From contig JAFFSR010000251.1 of assembly GCA_017163975.1 (NCBI GenBank), forward strand, positions 2,914,001 through 2,978,000: a DNA stretch of 64,000 nucleotides. Reading direction: 5' to 3'. The DNA comes from Anastatus disparis. Taxonomy: Eukaryota; Arthropoda; Insecta; Hymenoptera; Eupelmidae. Below the pieces are notes generated by a model that saw only the letters and a program-made list of their open reading frames with translations, made no database searches and was not told where the DNA came from. Shown here piece after piece: positions 12,913 through 25,792 of this stretch (within the stretch, counting starts at the first letter, position 1; the number at the start of each line of letters is the position of its first letter). The position numbers and the translations under genes were made by a program.

Positions 12913-12918
<6 letters not shown>

Positions 12919-14512
12919 CTCTTCGTATGACCAATTCCCTATTGTTGGCTTTTCGGCTATACACTAGTAGCTAGTACGTTTGATTGACATTATTGGGTAG
13001 GTGGCTGTGCTACGCTGACACCAGATTACATTTCTATTTGCATACATTTAAACTTGCACAAGTGCAGTTGTGCTTTTCTCTTCGTTACTCTTTTGCTTTC
13101 TACGTACGAACTTTATGTATCCTTCTTCGATATTCGTTTTATCTTTTTTTCTTTTTTTTTTTTTGAATGAATCACTGTACTTGAAATCCGTTGATATTAA
13201 CTTTTTAAACTTTTTTTAGAAGGTTTCGTTTTATTTGTGCTACGTATGGCATTTTAAAATATTTGAATATATGGAAAAAAAAGTAGTCAAAATGGAGCTT
13301 TATGAATTTTTTTTTTTTTAATAAAAATATTTTAATATTTTTATAGTTAAATAATATTATAGTTTTAATTTTAAGTAATATTATAGTATAAATTTCTAGT
13401 TAAATACTAAAGTTTCAATTATATTCATATTAGATTCTCAATTTTAAATTTAAGTGAAAAATCAAATTTTGAATCGAAAAACTTCCGTCTAATTAATCAA
13501 AAAATTTTAGAGAAATACATTATTAATTTTGAACTTTTCATCGTACCTATTTAATTATTATCTTATATATTATTTTTCCACTATTTTCATTTAAAACTTT
13601 TTACATAAAAAAAGCACAACGCGACTTTAACGATCAATCATCAAGTCTATACATCTGTAAAATGGACGTTACTCCCTTTCAAAATTGTGCTTTGTGAGAT
13701 TGTCTTTTGATTGTACGTGATTATGAAAAGCGCGAGCAGAAACGCTTTTAATTTCAATGTATATTTTTCCCTCCCCGAAATATGTAACAGGAGATGGCCA
13801 CGGTTCATAACTGGATTTTATACTTTTACGTTACACTGTTCTACCTGTAAGGATTATATGTGCAAAGCTTTTTTTTCATATATATAAAAAAAAATTAAAA
13901 AAAAGGTAAAAGTAGCAAATAGAATTATCGTGCTCGTTGTTGCGATGAAAGCAATATGGGAAACGTAATCGGATTTTTCGTTCGAATTTATATGAAAATG
14001 ATAGGTTACATCGTTTGTAGATACATCAAAAACAAAAGCATCGTTACAAACTTTATCGCCGACAAAATCCCTTGAGGGGATGTAAAAGTCATGATAGAAA
14101 TTGATTGTTACACAAAGCTTATATTTAAAGGATATCGCGCAAAGGACGGTTATTTTTATCCTTTTTTTTTATTTTAATACAAATTACTACGCAAATTTTA
14201 AATTACCATGTTACGAGTGTTTGTCTACCGAAATTTCACGTTACACGAAAGGCTTTGAAAGTTATTATTACAAATTTTGCTTTATAATTGCTTCTGTGTT
14301 ATATAAATTTAAAACGTAAACATATTAACGCGCATCAAATTGAAAATTTTGTAAAAATAAATTGACAAGTTAAACAAAATGTAAAATTATTGATTGAAAA
14401 AGGAAATATTAATAGAATTAACGAATTACTGAAAAATAATTTTATTTCATAAATAATTTTAACAAGAAAACGAAACAATTATGATTTTATATAATTAATT
14501 TAATCCCAATAT

Positions 14513-14550
14513 ATAATAATAGTACATTATGCAACTAGGGAGTAAAATCA
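14513..14550. repeat. Dispersed repeat, copy 1
   Basis: The block ATAATAATAGTACATTATGC with the following AACTAGGGAGTAAAAT resembles the block at 27606-27645 (ACATTGTGCAACAAGGGAGC and AAAAT). Shared core: ACATTRTGCAACWAGGGAGYAAAAT. No terminal inverted repeat or coding sequence is apparent, so the repeat class is unknown. Confidence 0.5.
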
Positions 14551-14822
14551 TGCATTCCTCACTAAGGGTGAAAGCAAAACTTTCATGACCACCCGAAAGG
14601 ATAAATTAATTATACTTCTTTTTTGCATACAGAATTTTGTTCAAACTTTTTTAAAAATAATTTATTCATTTTGTTCGTTAAATTTCAAAGGTCATTAATG
14701 TTGAAATAGAAATAGATTATATTTTTATATTTAATAAAATAATATATTGCATATGTTGGAGAGAGAAATAAATATAGTAAATGTCAATAAGGGCATATTT
14801 AGTGAAACAAGAAATAGTACAT

Positions 14823-14938
14823 TACGATACACGTGCTCTAAGTGGTCCTTTTTTACACGGCGTGCAGTTAGCGCCCGAGCGCAGCGAGGGTGCTATGCAC
14901 GTCGTGTAAGAGGACCACTTCGAGCACACGTATCGTAT
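14823..14938. repeat. Long GC-apex hairpin C
   Basis: A 116-bp inverted repeat. Arm segments GTGCTC, AGTGGTCCT, TTACACG and GCGCCC on the left pair with GGGTGC, CGTGTAA, AGGACCACTT and GAGCAC on the right; the outer ends are TACGATAC and GTATCGTA. The apex CCCGAGCGCAGCGAGGG is GC-rich. Read on the opposite strand it begins CCCTCGC and ends GCTCGGG, like the apices of hairpins E and F. Stem sequence is unrelated to the others. Confidence 0.85.
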
Positions 14939-15009
14939 ATTATTTTATAGCACGTGTGAGATAAATTCGCCACACGTAATTAATACCCCAGAAAATCAAT
15001 ATTATCAAA

Positions 15010-15148
15010 AACTATACACACCACGAATGATAATTCGTAAATAAAAACGAATTCTATATATCAGCAAAACTATGCACACCACGAATGATAATTCGTAAAT
15101 AAAAACGAATTCTATATATCAGCAAAACTATGCACACCACGAATGATA
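15010..15148. repeat. 58-bp tandem repeat, about 2.4 copies
   Basis: Unit starting AACTATGCACACCACGAATG and containing two ATTCG-type motifs, ATAATTCG and AACGAATT, which can pair with each other. Unit starts are at about 15010, 15068 and 15126; the last copy breaks off after AATGATAA. Copies are almost identical, so the duplication is recent. Confidence 0.9.
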
Positions 15149-15832
15149 AATCTAAAAAAGTAAAACTATTTATTATCAATGATAGACCCATCGCAAACAA
15201 AAAAAAGCAAAAACGATATCAAAAATATTCTTAGATTGAGAAATTATATCAAATAAGTATTGATGTCAGTGATATTTTATTAATTAAATACAATATGATA
15301 AAAAGAGAACTTGCCGATTATTTAGATTTATGTATACACAGGTCAGACAAAGCAAAGCATCTAGTTTATTGTTCGTACAGCTATCTCTTTCTTTCTCATT
15401 CTTAGGCCGTACACACTGTACACGCATGCGCGCCGCTCACAGATGTTTTGTTTCGACAACTCACGGCACAACAGTAATTTATAAACTATAGTTTTGATTT
15501 TCTTGATGTTTTCAATTCTTTATTAAAGTATTTATATTTTTTGATTGATTTTCTACGTATTATCATGTGTGAAAAGACATTTCTACGTATACAAAGAGTG
15601 ATTGTGATGCGTGATTTCGATATTACTTTTTTGAACAGTATAATAAAGTGCGAAATTTCTGACGGTAGTACTTTTTTACACAGTTCAAAAAAGTTGTATT
15701 TAGCTCCCGCTAAATGGTGTAGAAAACGCGAATTTAGCTCACGCAGTGCTATAAAAAAATTTACAAATGTCATTCCAAAAAAGTAGCAATTACTATTCAA
15801 GAAGAATAAAATTAATCCAATATAAAAATAAG

Positions 15833-15923
15833 ATTTTTTCGCCATACCCTGCCCGAAACTACGACTTTCGTCCCGGCGCCGAAAAACAAAAGTCATAGTT
15901 TCGGCCCGGGTATGGCGAAAAAT
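15833..15923. repeat. Long hairpin D
   Basis: A 91-bp inverted repeat with outer arms TTTTTCGCCATACCC and GGGTATGGCGAAAAA, then CCGAAACTA/TAGTTTCGG and GACTTT/AAAGTC. The apex contains CCCGGCGCCG. It abuts hairpin E directly. Confidence 0.88.
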
Positions 15924-16055
15924 AGTATACACTCCACGGGAGGTAAAATGGCGAGCCCATAGCACATATTTGCCACCCTCGCCTTCGGCTCGAGGTGGCA
16001 ATTATATGTGCTATGGACTCGCCAGTACTTTACCTCCCTTGGTGTGTAATATACT
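15923..16055. repeat. Long GC-apex hairpin E
   Basis: A 133-bp inverted repeat: GGGAGGTAAA/TTTACCTCCC, TGGCGAG/CTCGCCA, CCATAGCACATAT/ATATGTGCTATGG and GCCACC/GGTGGC. The apex at 15977-15992 is CCTCGCCTTCGGCTCG, which closes on a cUUCGg-type tetraloop. That 16-mer recurs exactly at the apex of hairpin F (29628-29643), 13.6 kb away, although the stems are unrelated. A 171-codon minus-strand open frame across D and E is a by-product of the palindromes. Confidence 0.88.
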
Positions 16056-19000
16056 AATGTTTACATACGATCGAAAAACTTCTAAATTACAATCTTTAAC
16101 AATGATTTGATATATTTCTCGAGAAAAAACAATACCTTAAGTACAGCGAAAAAATTAAAATTGTAATTTAAAACCATACTGAGCAAACATTTTATACATA
16201 AAAAATTAATTACGTCTTATCAAATTTTGAGTAAAAATATGCTGGCTCTAAAGTATCTTATTAGTTAACTCGCGTAAAACGATACTGATAATATGTTATT
16301 ATCAATTTAACCCATAATCACATTTTTCAACTGAATACGCGAAAAAAATAATGACACGTTCCAGTCTCTTGCTTACTCTTTCATAAACACCCTATAAACC
16401 CCAACCAAATATCTCATAAAACATATTCAACGTGTATTCTCGTATCTCTAACAAAAAATAATTCCTTAATAACCCTGAGCGCGATATGAATTTTCATGTA
16501 AAGCGGATTCATTTTTTTTAATAAGTTAACCAGCGTGCAACAATAACAACAATAGGAAGCATCAAAACAAAAGTACGCGTGTCGTTTCATTACGATTAGC
16601 CCTTTCATCGACACATCTATGCGCTCCTCATCCATGAAATATGAACTTGTTCTTTTTTCACCCGACTCTTTATAAACATTGTAATATAAATGCATGCATA
16701 TAGGTGAGTCGACTATTAAAAACTATGAATATAACATATCACGCGTATGAAACAGGTCGTACGGAAGAAAGGTTACGCATTATTTTTTTTTTCTCTTTTA
16801 CTAATTGTCCGTAAGCACTCGTTCGTTTTGTAATCGTATGGGAAAAAAGGATTTTGCTAAGTATTTGAAATATACATAGATTCATACATACGTATAGGGA
16901 GAAAAAGTCCATGGTCGTTTTTTGCATATATTCGCATTGCGATCTTTTTGTTTTTCTTTTTTTTTCTTATTTGCGAATTAAGCTATGCACATGAAACAAT
17001 TGCGAGCTATTTGCGTGTATGTACGCGATCTCGCGTTCACACTCGTTTTTTTTTTAAAGGGGGAGAAGAAAGTTTTTAAGAGCAAATTTAGCGGAAGGTC
17101 GATGAGCGGCGTTTACTTTTTCGGGCGTGAGTATATAGAGAGTTGTATTGCGAATGAAGGGGGAGCTCCACTCTCTCTCTCGCGAAACTGAAGTAAATCA
17201 AACGTACGTATGCGCGGGTGATGTGTGGGACTATTTTAAAAGCAATGCGAAATTTAAGATGACGATGAACTCTGGGATTTTCTTTGTTTCAAATTAAACG
17301 TGAATTAATTTTAATGACGATTGCGTTTAGCTCAGGTTAATGATGACTTTTTTTTTTATAAATTGAAATTTAAACAAATTTTTTTTATTGAATGCTTAAT
17401 AAAATTTTTCTATTAAAAAATTTTTAGAAGTTTAAAAACTTACATTCTCCGTTCTCGTTAGGCTACAAAAAAAGAGATTTTTGACAATATTTCACCTCTA
17501 AATGTTATTTAAATAACTACTAGGGCCGCATTTTTTTTTATAGTTATTTGGACTTATTATTTTTACTACAAAATATCACAATGAATACTCAAAAATATAA
17601 TCCATACAAAATAAGAAAATTTAGGTAAGATTTACCTAAGGATCAATTCAATTATGAAAACATTAGCTTAACACATTATGTTTATGATTTTTTAATTAGG
17701 CATTAATTATTGAAATTGTAAAAGTCACGAGTATTTATAAAGACAAAATTTCATACATCACAAAAAGTTAATTAAATTATTTTCATTTTGATGCTTGTAA
17801 ACATAATGTAACGATTGTTAACACGTGAGTATCATCCACACGTTGACTATACCTTTTAGCTTGAACATTTTAATGAAATCAATGAGCATTTGTAATAAAA
17901 GAAACTCTAAAAAAGACACGCGAACGGAAATGTGTTTTTTATTTCTTACATACACTGGAGTTAATCAACATGACTAATTTTCTTTTAAACGATAAGAATA
18001 TATACATGTTTACTCTGCGTAAACATTGATCAGGCTACTTACTACGCCGTCCGTATAATTTTATCCTTGCACAATTTGCGCATCTGAATAAGAAAAAAAA
18101 GAAGAAAAAAAATTGCGTATTAATGACATCATTGCTGACAATTTCTTTATTTAACTCGTTTAACTGTTTATAGCCGCATTTCTTAAATAAGAAAAAAAGA
18201 GATACAGAGTTACACCGATTTGTGATCATAACATGAGCATGTAATATTGAAAGATTATTTTTTATCTTCGGAACACGGGAATTATTTGATAAGATCTTTT
18301 TTATGTATTATTAATAACTTTGAATTACATGAACGTGAAATAATCTATTAAGATATGATGATTTTTATATGCTTGATCAATATTCCAAGCTTTTGAAATT
18401 ACCATAAGCGTAGCAAACTAAACATTCTATTCGATGTAAATCAGGTCAGAGTAAATTAAAAATTAAATGTAAAATTTTCTTTTTATTAAAATTCAAATTC
18501 TAATGTTCAGATTGAAAAAAAAATGTTCTCTTGAATAAAATTCAAAAGTCGCAGTGTATAACACAGCACACGAGAGATCAATGATTCAACCTCCTGGATC
18601 GTTTGGTTGCACACAGAGCGAGAGAGCGGTAGCTTGTAACATTCGATTTCTCGAGGCAATACGACACACGACACTCGCGTTAAGTTGAGCAAACAATGCA
18701 CAAACAAGTATACACGTACATACAACTTTCGTATTATACATGTATATATAAATATATAAATACACACACCATAGGTGTTCCTTTTTTTCCTTCTTTTTGT
18801 TCTTTTTTTTTTGTTTCTGTCTTTTTTGTTTGGTATCGCGGCATGTTACAAAGCAGTTGAAATATCTGCACGTTGTAAATCCTTCGACCCTTTTTTCGAC
18901 TTCTTTTTTATACAGAAATGTGTACACATACATACACGCACACGTGGACACACACACACTCACACACATGCATATATATACATATATATATAGCTTGTAA

Positions 19001-22000
19001 ACGCATGAATCACGTTGTTATATATCGCTTAACAGCACTGGAATACGATGTATATATAAGCACTCAAAGAAGACGAAAGAGAGAGAGGAATAGAGGTGGA
19101 AAGTATAGAAAGAAAGAAAAAAAAAGAGAGAATAGTTGATAAAGGCCCGGCGACAGGCAGTCTGGGCGATATAAGCCTTAACCAGGGGAATGTGTTCACT
19201 TGGTTTATACGTGTATATATACACACACTTTAGCGGGCGTTACACTATTAATATAGGCTGGCCATAAGTATTATATTATGAAGCCTGGTAGAGATTAGGA
19301 TTTTTTTCATCGTCACGTAAACTTAATGTTTAGATTTATTGTTTTTTGGCAAAATATTGTTCAAATTTTAAGTCATTAAGTATTATCTTTATAGTTTGTG
19401 AATTTTTTTTGTCAAGATAAAATATGAAGTTTATTAAAATATTGCTTGAAAAGATAATGATAAACGAATTATGACCGTAAAGGTATGTTCAACGTTGATT
19501 TATTTTTTCAGTGGTAAAACGTAATATGATTATAACACAAAAGGTGAAGATTACTAGAAATGTATTACCAACAATAATGAAGTATGAAGTTTATAAAATT
19601 TTATTGTTTTAAACAATAACATTTTGTTGACTCACTATAATCATGTTTTTTTTTAAATACGTAGTTTTAATTTTTAGATTATAATATTAATCATAGCCAA
19701 CTAGATTAACACAATCGTTATTAAACATGAAGTTTTCAAATTTATCGGCATTTTTTAACTTACTGACAATTATGGCGAACATTTTTTCGTAATGACGATT
19801 GTCAATGTTCTCGAATATTATGGTAGATAAAAAGAAATTATGATTATTTAACAAAAAATCAATTTCTAATTCCCATGATTATATTTTATATAAATTTACT
19901 CCTTCCGGGTTTTTTTATTATACAATATATTACTTAAATTCAAATTTTTATATTAAACATTGTAAAATAATATTATAAACTTTAATAAACCAAAAAGTTA
20001 GAATAATCAAATTTTTAAATGTCATATAATAACGTAAAAGCATCAATTCAGAATAAATCAAAATAATAATTTATCAACACTAAATAATTATTATTCAACT
20101 TATTTTTATAAAATAATTATTGTAACAAATAACAATTATAACTAATTGTAAATATTGAAAAAAATATCTCCTCAACCCCTGCAATAAAAGTTTGATAAAA
20201 CGTTAAAACCCAATTTATAACTGCGTCGCACTAGATATCTCAAGTCGTCTCACCTCGTCTGCAGCGTCACAGCATTTAAGGGGCATTACACTCCAGCTCA
20301 CGTGGAGTATATACTCATTCAACACTTACATGTATACAGGTACATATATTGCGGTACAGTTGTCGTCGAGTGTTTGACACACCTACCCTGTAGCGTCATA
20401 TTACACCTGTGTACATATATATATACGTACAAGGCTTTAATACAATGCGAAAATACCTTTGGGCTATTATGCACTTGAGAATTGTGTGTATGCAAGTTGG
20501 CGCGGGTTGCCATTGCACCCCTCGTTCCTTTTCGCTTTCTTTTATTTTTTCTTTCTTTCTTTATTTTTTTTTCATTTTGGTTTTTTGTTACTGTAAATTC
20601 ACTCCCACGCGAAGACGAGGCGGGAACGTAAGTATTTTTTTTCTTTTCTTTTGTTTATTTACAAAAGAACTGTTGAGTATATACCGTTATGTGTGAATGA
20701 TTGCAATGTCATGGAGTTTGTTGTGGTAATTTATAATAGTTATTATTTTATTTTGCTTACTAAAAAGTGTTTTTTTTTTTCTTATAATATTTGTTTAATT
20801 AATTGTTGATGATGAAGAAAGATTATTAAAACAAATACATAATAAAAAATATTAATAACTGACAACTGTGCCATAGCTCCTAAATTTTTGAAGAATACAG
20901 AATTTCAAGTGGAAGCTGCCAATCTATAAAGTTGAACATACATTTTATTATAATAACTAAAACCATAAAAAATATTTCTACAACTAATAAGAATTAAAAG
21001 TTCACTCATTAAAAAATGCTAAAAACAAGCTGAATAATAATTCACAGCTGATACGTCACATCAAATGTTTCTAAAAGAAGAAAACAAGAGAAAAAAGAAA
21101 AAAATTTACCACTCGAGCTACCTTATTGTTTAGAAGCTCAAGAAACTCATCGCGAGAACGAGTTTTCGCTTGCGCGATTAAATCAAGATTTATTAACATC
21201 CCGAGAGTTGGTGCGCTCCCGCATAAACACCCCATTACCATTGAAACTTATCAACGTCACACCATTTTAATACACTTATAACACATGTATGCAAAATATA
21301 CATACAGGTATACGTATACGCGTAATACAACACAAGACACTCCTGCTTTTCATTTTCAAGTACATACATAGATTCGAAGCGAAAACCTCTGTGTATAAGA
21401 AAATGCGATTTCGCGCGCCTTCACTAGCACGAGGTGCAGTCGTTTGTCGCGCCTCTTCTCTCTTTCTCTATATGTTTGCCACACCCATGGAACAACATTT
21501 GCATCCGCCACTATCATTAGCATAGGGCCAAGTCGTAAAACTTGACGTGTATAAGAGGCCCATATATATATATGAATAGTAAGATAGAAAGAGAAAGAGT
21601 AACAAGTCTTCTTCTAGCACAGCAGAGCGACAAAATGAGTTATTGCCGAAAGGGTTGAATTATGCGTAGAAATTATTCGAGCGCCGAATTTATGCGATCG
21701 CTTTGCTTTTTATTTTTTTTTTTTTTTCATTCCTCTTTTCATTCGCCTTATACTCTTGAACTGTCGCTAAAAGTCAAGTGATATTAATTGCTATCTATTT
21801 TACTTGTTCAGCCTTGCATTTGCTTTATCGCATCCCTTAAACAATGGTACGCGTCAGTTATTTATTATATTCTTAATTATATCAATGATGACAAAGAAAA
21901 AATTTTAACTTGTTTGGGATAGGAGATTGTTTTGGGCACTTGATTAAAGAGTTTGACAGAATGGGTGGTCACGAATTTTTTTTTCCATTGTAATTAATCA

Positions 22001-24132
22001 TAGATGCTAAAACCTTCCCCTCGTGGATTTTTGTAACATATTTTTGCACATTTTTACTTTAACACGCTATCTCAAACAAATTTATTTTTCTGGAATCCAA
22101 TATGAAATTTGTAATTATTCGTCTGTCTGATGGACTGTTACTACTGTCAACCGCATATTAATCTATTGTAAAAATTTTATGAATCATAAGTTAATCATAA
22201 GTCTTTAAGTACACATATAAAATTGAAATCAACCTTTTTTTTAATGGTAAGCTATAAGGAAATTTTCGTCCCATGAATAATTTATTATTAAACATAAAAT
22301 GTCGGAAAATTAAATTCATTAAAACATCGTTAGAACAGAAAAATAATTTTAACACACTTTTTCCAGGTAACACAGATTCATATTATAAATATTAATTCTT
22401 CAGAATCAAACACATAAAAGTTATATAATAATATTTCATGAGCTTTGCATATAGCCTCACCTCGTATACCTACTACCACTCGACTGCAATTGTTTTCTCC
22501 AATCTGAATTGAGATAAGTTAATTAATCAATATTCTACACATTAAAGTATATACACTTCCATCTATACAGCTGCATATCACAGCGTACATATACACACAT
22601 TTTTATAAATCACCTATACGAATGCATGCAACTTTTATTCTCACATTTAAACGAGACTTGTGTATATTATAAAAAGAAAAAGGTTGAAAAAAAAAAATTA
22701 CAACGAAGCACTTAATTATTCTTTACTTTAAAAAATCTAATATTATATACTAAAGAGACCTGCCATAGTAATCTGATCACCGTATAGTGAAAAAAAGGGA
22801 AAAAAAAGAGAAAAAAAAGAACCACTAAAAGATCAATATCTTTCCGATACCTTTCAATCGACGTTAATAAATGAGCGCGTGTCGTACAACGCCCCTGTAT
22901 ACATACATATATCTAGACATGTTATAGTATCTAGTAGTACACTTTGCCTTTTTTCTTTCTTTTTTTTTACTTAAGCCTACCGGCGATTTTCTTGTTTGCA
23001 TATTACGTATGTATCGGCATAGTTAATTACAGTTACTAGTAAAAGCAGTATTATTGAGAGACGCCTGTTGCGCAAAATGAAAAAAAAATAAATAAATAAA
23101 TAAAAATTATCCTTTTTGTCGCCAATACAATCTCTTTGTATACACTCGCGTTGAGATTTAAACGAGCCGTTTTCATTATTATGCTTTGTTGAGAAAATGT
23201 TTTAGATGATTTGAAATTTTTCTAATACATCTTTATTGTTCGGATTGAAAAATTATTTCTTCTTGTACTTTAGAAATTATGTGAATTATGTGATCATATG
23301 ATGTTGATGTTTTGTATGTATTTGTACGTTATTAAATTGTATGCAATTAGAAGACTAAAAAAATATCTTAAAAGCAGTAGTAATTTATATAAAATTTTTA
23401 AACACGAATATTCAGAGTCTATATTTCAGGTAATAATTATATTAATAAATTTTTATTGCGTAATTTATGTGGAAAATCAAAGATTTTGTTACACAGATTA
23501 GATGAAACTAAGCTACTCGTTAAAGTAAATGTAAAAAATATACAATTCGAAAAATAAAATTTATCAAGGAAATGTTTAAGTCAATAACATATCTACATTA
23601 TTTGTGATCATATCATAAATTAAAATTCTGGCAACTTATTAAAAAAATAATTTACGTTTTTCATATGAGTTATGAATAATATTCAATTGAATTTTCAAGT
23701 AAATTTGTTATCAATAACAGAAAAATTTTGAATTTTTTATCATAATTTTATTAAGAACCCAAAATTTAATCTCACACACATGCATCAATAAAAATAAAAA
23801 AAATCCAAAAACATGAATAAATAGAAATGCACCACGGTGTTATATTAAAACCACAGGTAGGTAATGAGTTAAAAAAAATCCTGAGAACATTGAAAATAAA
23901 AATAATTAAATTCACTTCAAATAACATAATTAAACGTTAGCACATGTTTACTGTATACGTAAAGGGCAAAAAACCAGGAAGATTTAATAGATCAGTATTT
24001 CTCACGAGTGTACACGTAAATGCAAAAGGGTTAATGTTTTCATAGAAATACTGTTAAATGTATAATTAATTCTTAAAACCCTTTTAACGCCCCCATAGTA
24101 CATGAAAAGTTTTAAAAATTATACTTTACGTT
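16056..24132. other. Intergenic, no gene seen
   Basis: No exon with supportable splice signals or motifs. It contains poly-T tracts (for example about 21712-21727), a CA/CACT microsatellite at about 18948-18968 and GA-rich stretches. Open frames of up to 127 codons on the minus strand near 18.6-18.97 kb are read-through of CA and A-rich tracts. Confidence 0.55.
18948..18968. repeat. CA microsatellite
   Basis: A run of CA dinucleotides interrupted by one CT, flanked by further CA-rich and TATA-rich sequence. Confidence 0.85.
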
Positions 24133-24163
24133 AGTCAAAAGTTACTAACCGTAACTTTTGACT
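24133..24163. repeat. Short perfect hairpin
   Basis: AGTCAAAAGTTA (24133-24144) and TAACTTTTGACT (24152-24163) are perfect inverted copies around a 7-base loop. No known element recognised. Confidence 0.8.
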
Positions 24164-25768
24164 TATTTAATAAAATCTCATGCGTTGGTTTAACTTTTGT
24201 TTTCTTTGCAATTAATTTGTGATAAATTGGAATTTTTCTCAAAAATAATTTTTCGTTAGAACTATTTTGAATATCAACTTTTATGAAAATATGATTCACG
24301 CAACAAAATTAATAATTTACACGAAATAACCATTAGATAAAAATTGTCAATTATATTGAATTATGTATACATCCAATTTTTTTTATGTGAATGATTATTA
24401 ATGAAAGTATAATTGGTAGCACTCTATTTCATTCAAATTAATCATTATGAATAAAATAAAAATTCAAAAAAATAATTCATCCATCCGATTAAGTGGCATA
24501 TCATGAATAATAAAACTTTTTTTGGTGATCAAACGAACAAAGAGAAATAAAAAAAAAATATAAGCATGGAATTATAAGTCATTCTAGTAGGATTGAAATT
24601 AGTGGTTTTTACGCAATTGAAGATGTCATGCATTACTTTTTTTCTTTTTCTATTTCATTTTTATGTTAAAAATGCAAAGGAAAGATCGATGTTAGATCGT
24701 TAGGATTGTATTATTGTTGTATTTACGATTCTCGGAAATAATGAGTTTTCTTTCGAATAATATAGAAAATAATAGGTTTTTTGATGACTTGTCAAGACAA
24801 TTTTGATTGTCATGCACTGTACTTTGAATGAATGATACGAAAAATCATTGGAATCACGTAAAAATAATGGCTTTGATAACTTTATGAGTTCGTTATACAT
24901 CGCTAGTTAATAATACTTACTTTTTCTACAATATTGTTCAAATATAAATATGTCATTTAAAAAAAAAATAAAAATTATTATTCAATTTGTTTAAATCTTT
25001 AGCCCGGTGCAGAATATATGCTGCATTGAAGTTTTTTTTCCGTTTTTTTATATGATATAGGTAGAATATAACATTAAATACGATAGTTAGATAAAAGTCG
25101 ACTATTTTCTATCTTTATGGGGACCTAAAATAGTTTTGATTCATTAACAAACTTAAAAAAAAATAAGTGCAATTTACAAAAGCCAGTCAGTTAAAAGCCA
25201 AAACATAGTTCTCAAGTAATTTAATTAAAATTTTCCACGTTTTCTATAGTTTTAGTTCCAAAGGGTTAAATATCTAAAAAATATAAACATAATTAGATGT
25301 TTGATTAAAAATAAATTAAGTACCTGATCATATTAAAACATCATAATGAACAATTTAACATCAATGCTCAACCAAAATATTATTGGATACGGTCTTTAAG
25401 AAATAACCTAAATATTCTATTATATACACACATATATCGCCTATCAAGTGTATATCAATAGACACGCTTCAAATCCCACCGATGTTATACCATAGTTGTT
25501 CAGTTCACGCGGTATATATGACCCCTCCTACTACACCTAAAAAAGAAAGGGGGTAGAATATAATGAAGTATATATGTATAATTTAACTCCGTGAGAGCGA
25601 GTGAGAGAAACAGTTAAGGGCGTGAAAAGAGCTGAATGAAAAGTGCGTGAAAAAAAAGAGCGACATTTTGACAATTGAGTAGGTAGAGGTTACACGTATG
25701 TATGTATATATATATGTATATAATTATGGCTAACGCTTAAAAATGACGCGCAAAGATATATACCTCAT

Positions 25769-25792
25769 GATCACACGCGTCGACGCGTGATC
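25769..25792. repeat. CpG-rich palindrome around SalI-like core
   Basis: The 14-mer ACGCGTCGACGCGT at 25775-25788 is a perfect palindrome, flanked by GATCAC and GATC. Four CpGs in 14 bases are unusual for this AT-rich sequence. Confidence 0.75.

Larger units (their letters stand above)
9651..14822. other. Intergenic, no gene seen
   Basis: AT-rich sequence without supportable coding exons. Short open frames lack splice context, codon bias or recognisable motifs. Contents are simple repeats and one half of a dispersed repeat pair, listed separately, plus short CA tracts near 12535-12546 and 12683-12697. Confidence 0.6.

Noticed and set aside
15541..15786. 81-codon plus-strand frame with mixed composition
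   Set aside because: It looks less repetitive than most, but it overlaps the minus frame antisense, has no recognisable motif and lies between hairpin elements. It could be a relic of a larger element; not supported as a gene.
15486..16001. 171-codon minus-strand open frame, the longest uninterrupted frame in the window
   Set aside because: It reads through hairpins D and E, and palindromes naturally keep frames open. There are no splice sites, domains or conserved motifs.
18507..18993. Overlapping frames of 70-127 codons on both strands
   Set aside because: They are translations of CA, TA and A/T-rich simple sequence with Cys/Val/Tyr-Ile repeats, with no splice or motif support.
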